A stretch of DNA of 64,000 nt from Sinohyriopsis cumingii (GCA_028554795.2 CM068838.1:132619768-132683767), one strand, 5' to 3'; positions 32,985 to 45,172 are shown, counted from the first letter of the stretch. Notes: generated by a model from the sequence alone, not told the origin. Translations and numbers: made by a program.

Positions 32985-33700
32985 CTGTTGACAAAAGAAA
33001 GAAGCCTATCAGCTTGGGGTCAGAGGTCAAGGTCACTGTTACATAAAGAAGAAAAATGGTTTCTGCGCAATAACAGTAGTTCTGCACCACAAAACTTGAC
33101 CTTTGTGGAGGATTTGCACTTGGGGCGAGAAAACAAAACTGATTAATGTTGGGGTCAAGCGGTAAAAGGCCAGTACCACTGTGACTCAAAGGAGGAGAAA
33201 AATGGTTTCAATATAAACCATTAACTCGACGTCATAGATCTGGGGTAAGGACTGTCACTGTGACTTCAGAGAGTAAAATGGTTTGTGCACAAATTTTCCA
33301 GTTCACGACATGTACCTTTGCCAACGTTACTGATGACTTAGACATTGGGTTAGAAGAAAGCCTGGCGATTTATGAGGCACAAGTTCAAACCTATAAGTCA
33401 CTGTGACTGAAAGAAGACAAAATATTATTGCGTAATAGCTTTAGTTCTTGGTCACATAAGGTAACCTCATTTTTTGGAGGTTTGCATTTACGGTATGTTC
33501 CTTGACAAAACTTTGTTGATGGCTTGCATTTAGTGTAATAAAACAATCTATAGATTCTGGGGTCCTGAAGGTCAGTCATCACTGTAATAGCAAGTCCAAT
33601 TAGAAAATTGTGGTTTCTGCACAGTAAGTTGTTCAAGACTGCATACTGGTACCATAACCAAAGGTCCAGGTCACTGAGACATTTTTGGTTAATAATTCAA
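32985..33700. repeat. Degenerate ~150-200 bp array with nuclear-receptor-type half-sites
   Basis: About four diverged units carry 'ggtcaaggtcactgt', 'aagaagaaaaatggtttctg', 'gcacaataac' and 'ttggggtcaa'. An exact AGGTCAAGGTCA is at 33024-33035. The same family recurs at 47340-48840 and 51000-51580. Confidence 0.65.
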
Positions 33701-33989
33701 GTCCACCATGCTCTTAAATGCCTATATAAAAGACTACTAAACACATGGCAGACATGAAATGTGCACTTCACAGAACTTTTGTTAAAATTGATTTAATATA
33801 ATTAGGAAGATTTTTTATCTTCATACTGTACCATAATTCACCTTAATTCTGACAGTGCGTGTGTCTAAATATTCACCTCAGTTTTTGTATGCCAAACTTT
33901 TGATACATAGGTGACCTTTTTTACTTAAAGAGTAGTTTTCGTTGAATAGGTAACAGCAATTCAAAAATCCAAGGTACAATAAGAAATAA

Positions 33990-34161
33990 GGGGCCTCGAA
34001 TGAAGAGTTGTCTAAAGCACTTGTAGCTTCCAGTGGATCTGTGGATTTTACCAGGGTTTTCCCTGGTTCTTCATTCACTACTTACATTAGAAGCCACATA
34101 TAGCCTATTTTCCACTGAGAAAATAGCATTAAACCACAAAACAACCAGAAAAAAACAACAG
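33990..34161 (+). mobile_element. SINE-A copy with internal deletion
   Basis: The head ('gggcctcgaatgaagagttg') passes after 'ctaaagcac' straight into the body ('tgtagcttccagtggatc'), losing about 90 bp including the B box. The end 'agcattaaacc' is followed by a degraded AC-rich tail. The shared 'taagaaat' at 33980-33987 and 34162-34169 may be the target duplication. Confidence 0.75.
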
Positions 34162-34205
34162 TAAGAAATTATTAATGCAGTTATACCTGTTTGTTTAGGA
34201 AAATA

Positions 34206-34359
34206 CATAACCTGTCTATTAAAGGCACTGTAAAATATTGTCTGTCTCAAATAAGTGTCATGTAAAGGATATATACATGAAAATAGAAGTGGTATAAAGT
34301 GATGTCCATTATCGGTAGGTGTTCATTATGTTTAGTTGTCCACTATGGCAGGTTTCACT
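34206..34359. mobile_element. Probable Tc1/mariner-type MITE, degraded
   Basis: Left end 'cataacctgtctattaaagg' and right end 'ctatggcaggtttcacta' are imperfect inverted repeats similar to those of the clearer element at 61303-61480. Confidence 0.45.
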
Positions 34360-34940
34360 ATGTGAAAGAAAATTTCTTAATTCATTTTCCAGACAGCTCT
34401 GTTTTCCAGATCTGGCAAAACTGCTGCAAGATTCTATAGTCCATTTGTTCCCTTTATTAACTGGGTTTTAAAAAAATAAGATTTTATCAAAATCCAATTG
34501 TTTTAGCAGACCTTAAAAATTCTCATTGTAATTGCATTTGGCATATGTTAGTCCAATAAGTTGTTCTTTTTGGGGTCTTTTTTCCATCATTCATTTAAAA
34601 GAGATATTTCCTGAATTAGTATTTTCCATAGCAGTTTGTATCTAGCTTTACATGTAGGTTATGTTAAAAATTCTGTATTTGTAGGTACAGGGCTTTGTAC
34701 CTTAGTCAGTAGGGTTGGTGTGTACATGATGTATCTGCATACCTGTTGTTAAAGGAGGAGTTTTATTTCAAAGAAGAAAGGATAGTTAAAACTGGTTTAA
34801 ATTAAAAGATCATACAGCAAAAAAGTATATTTTATTATTCATATGTACAAATCAGTGTATGTGAATACAATAACTATAGATCATAAAAGAAAAGAAGGCA
34901 TTTTGGAAAATTTACACCCTTCTGATTGATAAATCAGCTG
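34360..34940. other. No feature seen
   Basis: AT-rich sequence without recognisable repeats. Confidence 0.4.
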
Positions 34941-34949
34941 AGGATGAGG

Positions 34950-35455
34950 TTACATTCTCCAATTAATACAGGAATAGGGTACAGACTGAACTCTCCTCTC
35001 TACCAGCTCATCCTGTGCAGGAGTGGGAGTTTGCCCCTGAGCTCAGGCAAGGAAAGTGATGTGAGGCCCCAACCTCAGGGTTATGGTCCTTTTTTGCCCT
35101 GATGGGCTGCATTACCGTACATTCATAGTCAAAGTGATGCTGCAGCTTTTGTCCCACCACTTGTCTCACCAGGTGGCATCAACTTGGAATGCTAGAAGCA
35201 TTGCATCGTCCAGGGCAGACATGGGATCTCATCTCCCCTGTGCAACTAATAGCACAGCAGCCCCTTACTCGCCACACTGAACTATAAGCAGGTGCTCCTT
35301 TGCACCCTCCACAGTTGAGGGACATAGTGATGCTCATCCACATTCTGAAGTGAGCATATAATGTGGCATTCTCTGTCCTCTTGTTGCGAAACACCAGGAC
35401 CTAGCTTTTGTTGGGCTCTTTATAGCCAGGATTGTGCTGATGTGTTATTAAAGCC

Positions 35456-35487
<32 letters not shown>

Positions 35488-35535
35488 CATACAGTCATAG
35501 ATACAATCATACATACATACATACATACATATATA
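34950..35535 (+). repeat. Family F dispersed repeat, copy 2, ending in (CATA)n
   Basis: Not AT-rich, unlike the flanks. Shares ordered blocks with 8682-9335 and ends 'attaaagcctttac' then CATA repeats (about 35458-35540). Its reading frames differ from copy 1, so no common protein is implied. Confidence 0.6.
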
Positions 35536-35540
35536 TACAT

Positions 35541-37340
35541 ACCAGTACTAATAAAATGTGATGTGAATATAGTACATTTTGAAACAATTCAGTAAAAATA
35601 CAAATTGTGAAGACTTTAGTACTCTAATAATGGATATAAAATATGCTACACAGCCAATCCTCATAATGGAACAAATACACCAGATTTTAATCGTTTCAAT
35701 TTACATCAAAAATATTATGGATCGGTTATCTATTATCCTATCTTCAATAAAATAACAGTTGGAAGATAACTGCCAGTTTTCATTTCAAAATATTAATTGT
35801 CAGACTATTGCAGTATTTTACTTGTAACTCACGTAACAGGACAGACAAATTAGATATTGATGATTTCTTTTTTTATGTGTGAATAATGATTAACATAAAT
35901 CTGTTACGACAACTAAATGAATAAAAACATCATCTGTTTGGTTAAGATGTAAATCAAATGTGTCCGTAATTGTCAATTTGTAATTCATCAAGTAACAACT
36001 TAAAACATTAAATTAGGACTTTACCAATATTCTCATGTGAAACATTTTCTTAGTTTTTTATTTTGATGTTACTGGTAGATACCATTTGCAATTAGAACAA
36101 ATCAACAAGACATACATTATTGTTCCATTAAACCGGTATTAAAACTTTATTAGGGTAGAAAATGTAACTTGTGTAACAAGGACGGCCAAACAATTTTTTT
36201 TTATCTATTTAAAATTCAGCAAATGACAGGTTTGGTGATGAAAGTACATGAGTTGATAATATTTTGTATTCAGCTTCTTCATTGCCCCTTATTTTGCCAA
36301 CTTTCTTGATAAATTTGGCTACCAATGGTAATTCTGATTTAATCTGAAAACAAATATTTATGTACTATATATTGTTTAGTATGTTGGATTTGTAATGTGT
36401 AAGTAAATGTATGTACTTTCAGATTTTGGTATAGTCCTATATTTATTTCTTGTTTTCACTTGCAATATGTAATACTGATTCTTTATGTACTTCATGGCTT
36501 TTTTATTTGCACTGTGGCACTCCAACTTGCTTAGGGTGACTTCTGAAGTAATTAGAAGTAATAAAATTATACACAATCAATCGGAATTGCAGTATTTATT
36601 TCAGTTTAATTAGGTGCATGTGAGTGCTATCTTAATAAAAAAATACACAAGAATCACTAAACAGTAATCTAGTTTTATGACTGATATTTTTGTTCCATCA
36701 GTGTTGCATGATTTGCACACAGGTTGGTCAGAAATAAAATTTTTGATTGTACTGCAAAAAGACCAAATGTCAATAATAAGCCTACTTTCAGGCATGTCTG
36801 TGGGATAAATTGGTATAGAATTTCATTCATGTTTATTACTATTATAGCTGTTTATAAACAGCAACCTAACATTGACAAGCACTACTGGTCCATTTAAAAG
36901 TGTTAAGTGAGGCTGGTTTCAATGTCAGTCAAAAAATGACCATTTTGAGAGTGCCAAGGAAACACTGGTGTTTCCTCACTGAATTCATTCATTTTAATGG
37001 TCATTATGTATTTCTAAATAAAGATAAACAATTTGTGTCAAGTTGATTTGCTACCCATTAAAACAATTCTCTTATTTTGTCATATATCATGCAACTTGCA
37101 GGTTCACGTAACAGTCACATAACAGTCACGTAATTGTCACGTAACATGTAAACAGCTTCTTGTTGGTTCCGTACTGGTTTTTGACAAAATAATAGCAAGT
37201 ATGCCATGTGCAAACTGAATATCATTTGGGTTTTCAGTAAAAAACAACCCAAACTTTTACTTGTTTAATGGTGAAAGCAAATTGACGTAGACAGTTTGTA
37301 AATTCATAAATTTTTCAAATTCTGAATATATAAAAGTATC
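35541..37340. other. 1.8 kb AT-rich, no gene seen
   Basis: No transposon peptide and no convincing exon. 'cacataacagtcacgtaat' shows a short triplication of 'gtcac(a/g)taa' at about 37108-37145. Confidence 0.4.
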
Positions 37341-37344
37341 CCAT

Positions 37345-37630
37345 TTTTCGTTATTCAAACACAATATGAAATGACTCCACAGTGCACGTCTTCCTCTTTA
37401 ATTTCTTTATTCAAACACAATATGAAATGACTCCACAATGCACGTCTTACTCTTTCATTTCTTTATTCAAACACAATATGAAATGACTCCACAGTGCACG
37501 TCTTCCTCTTTAATTTCTTTATTCAAACACAATATGAAATGACTCCACAATGCACGTCTTCCTCTTTAATTTCTTTATTCAAACACAATATGAAATGACT
37601 CCACAATGCACATCTTACTCTTTAATTTAC
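37345..37630. repeat. Minisatellite, 56 bp unit, 5 copies
   Basis: Unit 'ttctttattcaaacacaata' plus 'tgaaatgactccacagtgca' plus 'cgtcttcctctttaa'. Copies are nearly identical. The last is split by a SINE-B, whose far side carries the unit's end again as target duplication. Confidence 0.92.
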
Positions 37631-37948
37631 CGATCCGATGGCCTTTGTATTTAGAGAGTCTGCCTGTGATGCAAGAGGTCGTGGGTTCATTCCCTGGCCG
37701 AGTCATACCAAAGACTTACAAAAATGGTACTTACAGCTGCCTCATTTGGCACTCAGCATTAAGAGGTGAGTGTTAGGACTGGTTGGCCTGGTGTCAGAAT
37801 AATGTGACTGGGTGAGACATCATGCTACATGTTTGTGGCATGTTGCCCCAGTGCTAGACATCACTATAAACTGTCACACTGCAGACATCGTAGCGATATG
37901 ACTGACAAATTGTTAAAGCTATGTTAAAAATCCAAATCATATACTTAC
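37631..37948 (+). mobile_element. SINE-B copy with perfect 14 bp target duplication
   Basis: 'actctttaatttac' at 37617-37630 and 37949-37962. The head is degraded (A box 'tggcctttgtatttagag') but the B-box-like 'gtgggttcattccctggc' and the body are clear. No (AC)n tail remains; it ends 'aaatccaaatcat'. Confidence 0.92.
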
Positions 37949-37962
37949 ACTCTTTAATTTAC

Positions 37963-38425
37963 TGAGAGTATTATGACAGGGCCATTGAACATAAATTAAC
38001 TGCTTGGACAGATGCATCACATGGAACAGTGGTTTGATAAAAATTAACATTTTTGTACAGGTTAGAATTCATGATACACAAGTTTGTACCAGACATCAGT
38101 AGTTTTATGTCCTTGCAGTAATAAAGAAAGCTATTTAGTTTTTTTACGTAGCTGAGTAATGTCCCATTTTGATCTGTCTGGAATGTTTTCAGAAATGACA
38201 GAGAAAATTGATAATTGACAAACACATTTATGACAAAGTTGACTTTGTTTTCAAAGTAGTACATGAACATATATAATACAAATATTTCGTATTTATGAGC
38301 AATTAAAGTCTTTCACAGCTGCTTTTCAACAAACACTAGCATCTGACAATAGACTGTACACACAGCCACTTTTAATTTACTGGGGGTACTTAGTTATTAT
38401 TCTCATAGACAAACAAATGTCCAGA
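37963..38425. other. No recognised feature; one 99-codon minus frame
   Basis: The minus-strand frame 37971-38270 encodes a hydrophobic, Asn/Phe/Tyr-rich peptide with no family resemblance. (AAT)-like repeats at 38440-38480 start the LINE tail. Confidence 0.35.
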
Positions 38426-38429
38426 TAAT

Positions 38430-39310
38430 CTATATGGACAAGATAATAATAATAACAATAATAATCATAATAATAATGACCTTATTTAAAGAGGGTAACA
38501 CAATTAGCTAAGAACTAACCTACCTTGAGGCCCTTATACAAAGGAATTTATTTATTTTACCTGCATCTCTGAAGCCACTGGATATATTGGGTTCGGAAGA
38601 AGGAAATAGAGTGGGCATTTCTAATCTTAACTGGATTACTATTCCAGAGTATTGGAAACTTTTTTTAAATAACTCCTTATTTGGTTTGGGAATTTTATAC
38701 TGTTTGGTAGACATGGATCACAGGTGGGGAGTATTATCAGGTAGCCTATACTGGAATAATGATTGTAAATATTCAGGAGCACTATTATGGGATATCCTGT
38801 ACATTAATTTGGCTTTTCTCAAACAGATTCGGTCTTTAATAGGCAATATCTTTAACTTACCAGCTAATTCTCTTTGCTTTCTTTCTGGATTGATATTAGC
38901 CCAAATGCTCTTTTTTGAAGATGTGCCAGCTTTGCTATGTTTTTATCATTTGAATTACCCCATACTGTATTACAGTAGTCTAAATAGGGTTGTATGTAAC
39001 TGTTATAAAATAGTTTACTGTGCCTTTCAGAGAGAAAATGTCTTATCCTACTGAAAAGCCATAAACCTGAATTGACTTTTTTACTGATATGTTTCATAAG
39101 GAACTTCAGTCCATGATAGGTTATTATCTACCAGAACACCAGGTAGTCTATCATGACAGACCATTTGCAAATTTTTATCCTTTCATGTCAGACATAGTTC
39201 ATCGCTATCAAGATTTGTCCTTTTTTGCCGTGTTGAGATAAGTAATATTTTAGTTTTACCAGTATTTACCACCATGCCAGATGAAACTTTATACTACTTA
39301 AACATACATA
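38430..39310 (-). pseudogene. LINE remnant, RT thumb and C-terminal end, minus strand
   Basis: From 39290 downward the minus strand gives a KTKILLISTRQKR-like block (about 39230), then HISKKVNSGLWLFSRIRHFL (39095-39040), KLFYNSYIQPYLDYCNTVWG (about 39010-38950) and LQKRAFGLIS (about 38900). KIPKPNKELFKKSFQYSG follows at 38700-38640. The 3' UTR ends with (ATT)n on the minus strand (38440-38480). The protein region matches that of the LINE at 13765-14715. Stops and frameshifts are present. CR1/L2-like by domain style; clade not certain. Confidence 0.85.
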
Positions 39311-40520
39311 AAGTAAAACTGGGTAAGTACAATTTTAAATTGATATGCTAGTGGGCTAGCTAGCAAACTTGGAAAAAATTAATGGGTTGATTATTAGAAT
39401 GATTTAAAACATCTGCAGCGTCACCACTTTGTTTTTATCATTTCCCGAAAATTCTAGAATTTGATGTCACTCATGCATGCCTGGCTGACATCTATAAAAA
39501 AGGGCACTCGGAAGATTTAATTGTTTCAAGACTAAATCTGGTACAACCCACATGAGACTACCAGACTACCGGTAGTTTCAATTACCAGTGTAGAAATGAA
39601 CAACTCAGATCCAATAAGTATTGATTTGTTTTACATCAAGTTGATGAGCCCACATTGCTGTATACACCCATACATTGATATGGATTCAAAATTGCAGAGG
39701 GAATATCACCTTGGTTTATAGGAATTTATAAAGAATAATTTTGTAAACTACTCCTTCTCAACATCAATTACGTATGAAATTTTTAGTAATTGTTTTCAAA
39801 ACATGGGAAAATCCTTGGAAGTTAAACTTGAAGATGATGCCAAATTTTGTGTTTTGGATAAACCAATAAAACTGCCACAATGTGAGATACAAATCTTGCA
39901 TTTTAATACAACCATATTTGAATTTCCATTTATGTAGGGACTTAAGGGTTGCAGCTATCTGGACAGAATGATTGGCAAGGGGCTTCAAATAATGTCGGAT
40001 TGCACATTTACATGATAGTTTTCAGGTCTGAATGATAGTTTTATTATTTTAGGGAATAAATGACAAAGGACATATGAGATTGCTATTTCATTTACATTAC
40101 ATTATTTCTTGTAAGCCTTTAGCCTCACATGAATAAATCAGCATTTTCACCCTAATGCATGTTACAGAGGTGCTGTTTAAAGATCAAGATGATCACATGA
40201 CACCTGCTGTAAAAGAGTCCATGTACACACTTATGGTCATATTTCTTTTTGTACTAATGAGAGGCAGTAGGTACTGAGTAACAGTTCTCGAATGTATGGT
40301 CAGTATTTTGTAGTTTTGTTTGAAAAGAAATAATTGATACACTTGCTTACATTGTAGTTTCTATTTATTATATTCTTGATAAATTTACTAAAGCAGCCAA
40401 ATTGCTGTTTAGATCAATTTACACGTCCTTTGCACAATTATACAAATTAGAAAAATTAGGAAATATTAGGGAGATTTTCACAAGGCCAAAATATTACTTG
40501 ACAAAGTAGAGGGTGGTCTG
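39311..40520. other. No gene; isolated TATA-like site
   Basis: TATAAAAAAGGGC at about 39494 looks like a strong TATA box, but no start codon or exon follows convincingly. The remainder is AT-rich unique sequence. Confidence 0.35.
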
Positions 40521-40529
40521 TTTCTCCCT

Positions 40530-40995
40530 CTCTGTTGAGACCCCTTATCTCTTCTTCAAGCTACAGTGTACCAGGTTCATTCACCGAAGTGGCCTATTAA
40601 AGCTCCTCCGTTGGACACTAATGTGGCCAAGGTGGGTATTTTTTAGAAATCTTGGGCACACCATCCCATTAAAACAATTGATGCCTTGGAACAGAAAACC
40701 TGGTTACTTTTAACTAGATCTTCGCATGCTGATCTTTTCTCAGCTACTTCCATTAATATGCTGAAAGAGCCCTCCCTGAATCCAGCTACATTACATGTCC
40801 TGGAGACTGTGGCTAAAACATCCTGGCATGCACTATCTGTTGCCATGGCATTATCACTGGAATTTCTGCACATCCACCAAGATGTTGCATTGGACTCATC
40901 AAATGTCTTCCTTAACCACAGTAAAGACCTTCCAAGGGCTGCTCCTCTAAAAGCCAAAACCCTATTTGGGGGCCTCATTCCTACTTTGGCTTCTC
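40530..40995 (+). pseudogene. DIRS-type retroelement, first ORF, left part
   Basis: Frames give HPIKTIDALEQKTWLLLTRS, then VAKTSWHALSVAMALSLEFL and DLPRAAPLKAKTLFGGLIP. This pattern (HPIKTxDxxEQ...LLxRxS, later L-F-G-G) is what I recall for the gag-like first ORF of animal DIRS elements. The frame is interrupted by stops near 40545 and 40645 and is then split at about 41003 by a family-R insertion. The start and the left terminal repeat of the DIRS element were not found, so it is probably truncated. Confidence 0.7.
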
Positions 40996-41003
40996 AAAAC
41001 TTA

Positions 41004-42022
41004 CCGTTCATACTCGCATATAAGCCAAATAATTTAGGAAAAAAGAAAGGCCTAGAAGAAGGGGGTTGGCTTATCCACAGGCCAATGTGTAAACTTGACC
41101 GTTTTTAGTTATTTTTGTTGACTACTGTAATGGCTATAAATCTTGGGGCACGAAACAATTTTTCCGTGTCCTAAGACGTAGGCATGTAAAAAAAAAAGTA
41201 ACTTTTGGTTACCCGACAATTATTAAACTATTATAAAGTACTATGACTTTTTTATTAGTTTGAATGTACATATTTTATGATTTCTCCAACATGAAGTTAA
41301 ATAAAGGTAAATACAGACTTCATAATTCGCAGGTCGGTTGAGTTTACCAGGGAGACCATGCTGAACTATAATCCTTACTTATTCCCAAACATAGATGCAG
41401 ATTTTGCTTTATTCATTGTTTCGACCAAATTGCATTCTTCCAGACAACATTTCAGCTGGCCCTTAATAGCTGCTTCATTTATGTTGAATCACACACTCAT
41501 GAGTTACTCATTTTCAATGATATAAGTGATCCTACAAATTGAGGTAATATTTTAAAAAAAAAACAGTCATAATTTACATGTTCATGAAGAGTGGTAATAA
41601 TAAAGGCTAAAATTCTCATAGAGATCAACTAATTAATTTTAGTTTTGTGTTTTAGCTGAACAACATAACTTTCCACACAGTGGAAAGCTTGATGTTTCAT
41701 TGTCTTCTATGTTGATAATCGGTGAATTTGACTTTCATTTTGTGACATAAGTACAAGCATGTTAATCATTAAAACCCTGAAACAAGTTTATACCATTTCT
41801 TTTTAATAATCATGCATGCCAACCTCGAGATAAGTATACAGGTAATTTTTTTAAAATACAAGTTTGCCTAAATAAATAGATTTAGAACTTACCTCATGCA
41901 TCTTGAGATGCCTCGGAGTTGTAAGTCAGCTTATATGTGGGTCATGCACTTTTTAGTGTTTATACATGTTCAGTTTGTGAGTTGGCTTATACATGAATGG
42001 GTTTATATGCAAGTATATATGG
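41004..42022 (+). mobile_element. Family R element, complete copy (1019 bp), inserted in DIRS
   Basis: Ends 'ccgttcatactcgcatataa' and 'tatatgcaagtatatatgg' are imperfect inverted repeats flanked by TA on both sides (41002-41003, 42023-42024). It has the extra 270 bp block ('gtggaaagcttgatgttt', 'cattaaaaccctgaaac') shared with 22930-23225 and missing from copy 1. It interrupts the DIRS first ORF after LASQNLP. Confidence 0.82.
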
Positions 42023-42024
42023 TA

Positions 42025-42400
42025 TTTGTTCACCAACAATGGTCTTTTACCTTCACTCCTGGTCCATTGCAATTGACCAGGAAATGAGGTCAGGCAAATC
42101 ATCTTCAGGGACCATCTGCCAAATTTTTCAAGCAGGCATAACCCCAGTCTAATCCACAGAATCTTGCTAGACCACTTCCTCTCTTATCAGGACCACAGCA
42201 CCCAGGTCACCACAAATTCAAGAAGAAGTTTCCTAACCCACCTTCCTTTCCTACCAGGGCAGGAAGAGGGGGTTGACCTAGCAAATCCCCTTCCCAAACG
42301 GTCCAGTAATATCACTGACAATGGTCATGTCCTCTTCTTTGTAAATGAGGTTTATTGACTCCAGTTTGAGAACAATCCCAACTATCAATGACCCCCTTTT
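42025..42400 (+). pseudogene. DIRS first ORF, remainder
   Basis: Less AT-rich coding-like sequence resuming after the insertion, for example a GRAGRGG-like segment near 42255. Frames change several times. Assignment rests on position between the first ORF start and the RT. Confidence 0.5.
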
Positions 42401-42539
42401 CCTTTTCCTAGTCCAGTCTAATGGAATTAAGGGAAGAGGTGCATACATTTTTGGAGAAAGGGTTTTAAATGATCAGGCTCCTGCCTTCTACTCCTGAATC
42501 TTCCAAGTCACCAAGAATATTATTGATCTCTCCCTGCTG

Positions 42540-42905
42540 AACCAGTTTCTACCGGAGGAATCCTTCAAGATGAAAACAACCTCCTCAATCCAGAACACTC
42601 TTCAGCCATCAAATTGGCAGTCTCCATCAACCTTCAGAATGCCTATTTACATGTCCACATTTTCTTCCACATCACAAAATCTTCATTTTTTCCTAGACCT
42701 GGAAGTTTTTCATTTTTGGGTTCTGACGTTCAAAATCTCATCTTCACCTAGAGTCTTCATCCGTGTTATGGAAGTAGTAGTGGTCTACCTTAGAATACTA
42801 AGAACATTGATTCTCCAGTATTTCAATGACTGGTTCACCATGTCCATGTTCAGTCCCTTCATCAGGATCTGTTCCACTCTTGGTCCACCATAACTCAATC
42901 TGGTC
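42540..42905 (+). pseudogene. DIRS reverse transcriptase domain, inactivated
   Basis: Blocks run KTTSSIQNTLQPSNW (about 42570), a DAYLHVPI-like segment in another frame (about 42635), SSPRVFIRVMEVVVVYLR (about 42740-42795), and LQYFNDWFT (about 42815). The last is the catalytic Y-x-D-D block in which DIRS elements normally have L-D-D; here the first Asp reads Asn. With frameshifts this RT is dead. Confidence 0.8.
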
Positions 42906-43239
42906 TCCTACCCAACCTCAAGAAGTTGGAACTCAATCCATCACAGGACTTTGTTTAGGTGGGGATAAACTTCCTCACAAACTAAATCTTGGTCCGGTTT
43001 CTCATGGATCGGTTAGATCGAATCGTAGCTTTCCTAGAGACACTACAAGCAAAACTGTTTTATCTGCTCACCTTTATCTGTCCCTACTAGCAACCTTGAA
43101 TGCCTCTGCTGAATTAGTTCCTTTAGGATGTCTTCACATGAGTCCTCTACAGTTCCTCCTTCTGGCAAGGTGGAAACTTCACAGAGATTCTCTATCAACC
43201 CCGATCCCTCTAGGACCAGTATGTTACCACCATTTGCTT

Positions 43240-43985
43240 TGCTGAATGAATTGAGACAGATGTATGCACCCAAACCCCATTCTTATCTGTTCACAGATGT
43301 GCCAGATTTAGGCTGGGGAGCCCATTTAGAGCCAGAGGGCATAATTCTCCATGGTTCCTGGACTCAGGCCAAATTGTCCCTCCACATCAAAAATCTAGAA
43401 ATGAAAGCAGTATTTCTAGCATTGAAAGGGTGCATCAACCTAATAAGGGGCCAATGTGCCATGGTCTCCTCATACAACACGTCTGTCTTAGCCTACATAC
43501 AACGTCAAGGAGGCACACGTACCTTTTCTCTTTGCATGGAGGTCTGGAACCTTTTCTTCCGGGCAGCCTCAAAGAATGTCATGATCTGAGTTTGCCACAA
43601 TCCAGGCAACGTTATTAGCAGACAATCTATCCAGAACAGACTGAGCCGTCCTCACAGAATGGTCTCTTCACCACTCAGTAGCAGTGTCCCTGTTTTCCCA
43701 TTGGGGAAGACCTCAAGTGGAGCTGTTTGCAACCAAGCTCAACAGCAGACTTCCCTTTTATGTGTTTATGTGTCTTCAGAAGCATGGGCAGCTGATGCAT
43801 TCAGCTTCAGTGGGATTATCTATTCGCATATGCTTTCCTACCTTTTCTGACTGCTACTTCAAGTTCTGCAAAGAATCTGAAATTCCACTGCTCAGATCAT
43901 TCTCACAGCCCCATTGTGACCTCAATGACCATGGTTCAACGATCTTCTAGACCTCTTGATAGATCGACTCAGGTCTTTACCACAC
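43240..43985 (+). pseudogene. DIRS RNase H and following region, inactivated
   Basis: FTDVPDLGWGAHLEPEGIIL (about 43290) supplies the first RNase H Asp, NLEMKAVFLALKGCINLI the Glu, and SSYNTSVLAYIQRQGGT the third site, where the usual Asp is Tyr. After a frame change the next part reads WSLHHSVAVSLFSHWGRPQV and ELFATKLNSRLPFYVF (43655-43770), a block that follows RNase H in DIRS polyproteins. The frame closes near 43948. Confidence 0.82.
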
Positions 43986-44129
43986 AGGAGGGATCCCCTG
44001 TCACAGCAGCCCAGACATTCTCCACCGTAACGTCTGGCTCATCTCAGATGATCTCTCCACCAGAACAAGATTTTGGACAGAGTCACTAGTTTCATCATTC
44101 AGGTCAAGAGAGCTTCGACATCCTAAGTT

Positions 44130-44990
44130 TATGATGCCAGGTGAAGAATCTTCTGTGATTGTCCTATCTGCCCCTCTGCAATTTCCATTGCCGATTTTCT
44201 TTTGTTCCTCTTTGAGACCAAAAGATGTTCAGTATCCACTATGAAAGGCTATTGAGCTGCCATCTCCAACACTCTTAAATTCTCACAAAGCACAGACTGG
44301 TTCAGATCTGCATCTTGCTGATCTTAAAGTTTTTTGAGCTTCAGAAAGCGGTCTGTTGCTACTTTGTGCCCAGATCGAATCTTTCCTCTTTCCTTGTGTT
44401 CTTCGGTCATTACCCAAAACACCTTATGAACCAATGAGTGAAGCTTCCTTTTTGGATCTCACACTCAAAACTGTGTGTTCCTTCTCACCCTTGCCTCCGT
44501 GAGACAAAGAAGTGAAATTCATATTTTGTCCATTGACTCTGTCTGTCTTATCCCTTGACCAATAGAGAATCCCAGGCTCAGTAAAATATGCGCAGGGGAT
44601 GATCAAGATAGACTTTTATGTCCTGTGCATGCTGTTTGCTTCTATCTTAATGTCTTCAATGCAAAGAGAAAGGGTAGGAAATGTCTCTTTTTCCCTATTA
44701 GGGCTCTGTAGACATTTCAGTGGCCACTATCTCCAGGTGGATTGTCATGACAATCAAATGAGCCTATGAGTTTCTCACCGATTGAGACCTCACCTTTATG
44801 AAACTTAAAGCCCATGAGGTTCAAGCCATTGCTACCTCATAGGCCTACTTTAATCATTTCTGTCTAGAGGATAATATGAAAGCAGCTCTTTGGCGCTCCC
44901 ATAATACCTTTTCCTCCTTTTACCTCCAATGATTGGCACAACAGAGTGCAGGCATTCTTTTTTTCTCTGGGTCCCATTGTTATGGCACTG
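44130..44990 (+). pseudogene. DIRS tyrosine recombinase, inactivated
   Basis: The N-terminal core-binding part is recognisable as IADFLLFLFETKRCSVSTMK (about 44190). Then come KTPYEPMSEASFLDLTLKTV (about 44415), CPVHAVCFYL (about 44627) and KAHEVQAIATS (about 44810). ALWRSHNTFSSFYL (about 44885) carries the H-x-x-R/Tyr-region features. The Arg expected in the H-E-V-R type block is Gln here. Many stops and frame changes. DIRS elements integrate with this enzyme instead of a DDE integrase, so no target duplication is expected. Confidence 0.8.
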
Positions 44991-45172
44991 CATGGAACTC
45001 AGAGAGACATGTACATTCTATAGAAATGGACCTCTCCCTCTATGGTGAGTACATTTAATTACTGTTTTTGATCAGTTTGACATCAGCCTACCCACCTTTC
45101 TGACAAATTCAGCTAAGCAATAGCGACAGGATAGGTAATTAATGCTGTTAAAATGCAGTTTTTGGTGGCGGG

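Noticed and set aside
37971..38270. 99-codon minus-strand ORF
   Set aside because: No family resemblance, no splice or start context, and AT-rich composition that gives chance ORFs of this size in 64 kb.
39488..39510. Strong TATA-like site as a host promoter
   Set aside because: No initiator, start codon or exon follows convincingly; kept only as a note.
40643..40978. 111-codon minus-strand ORF
   Set aside because: Antisense shadow of the DIRS first ORF, which is recognisable on the plus strand.
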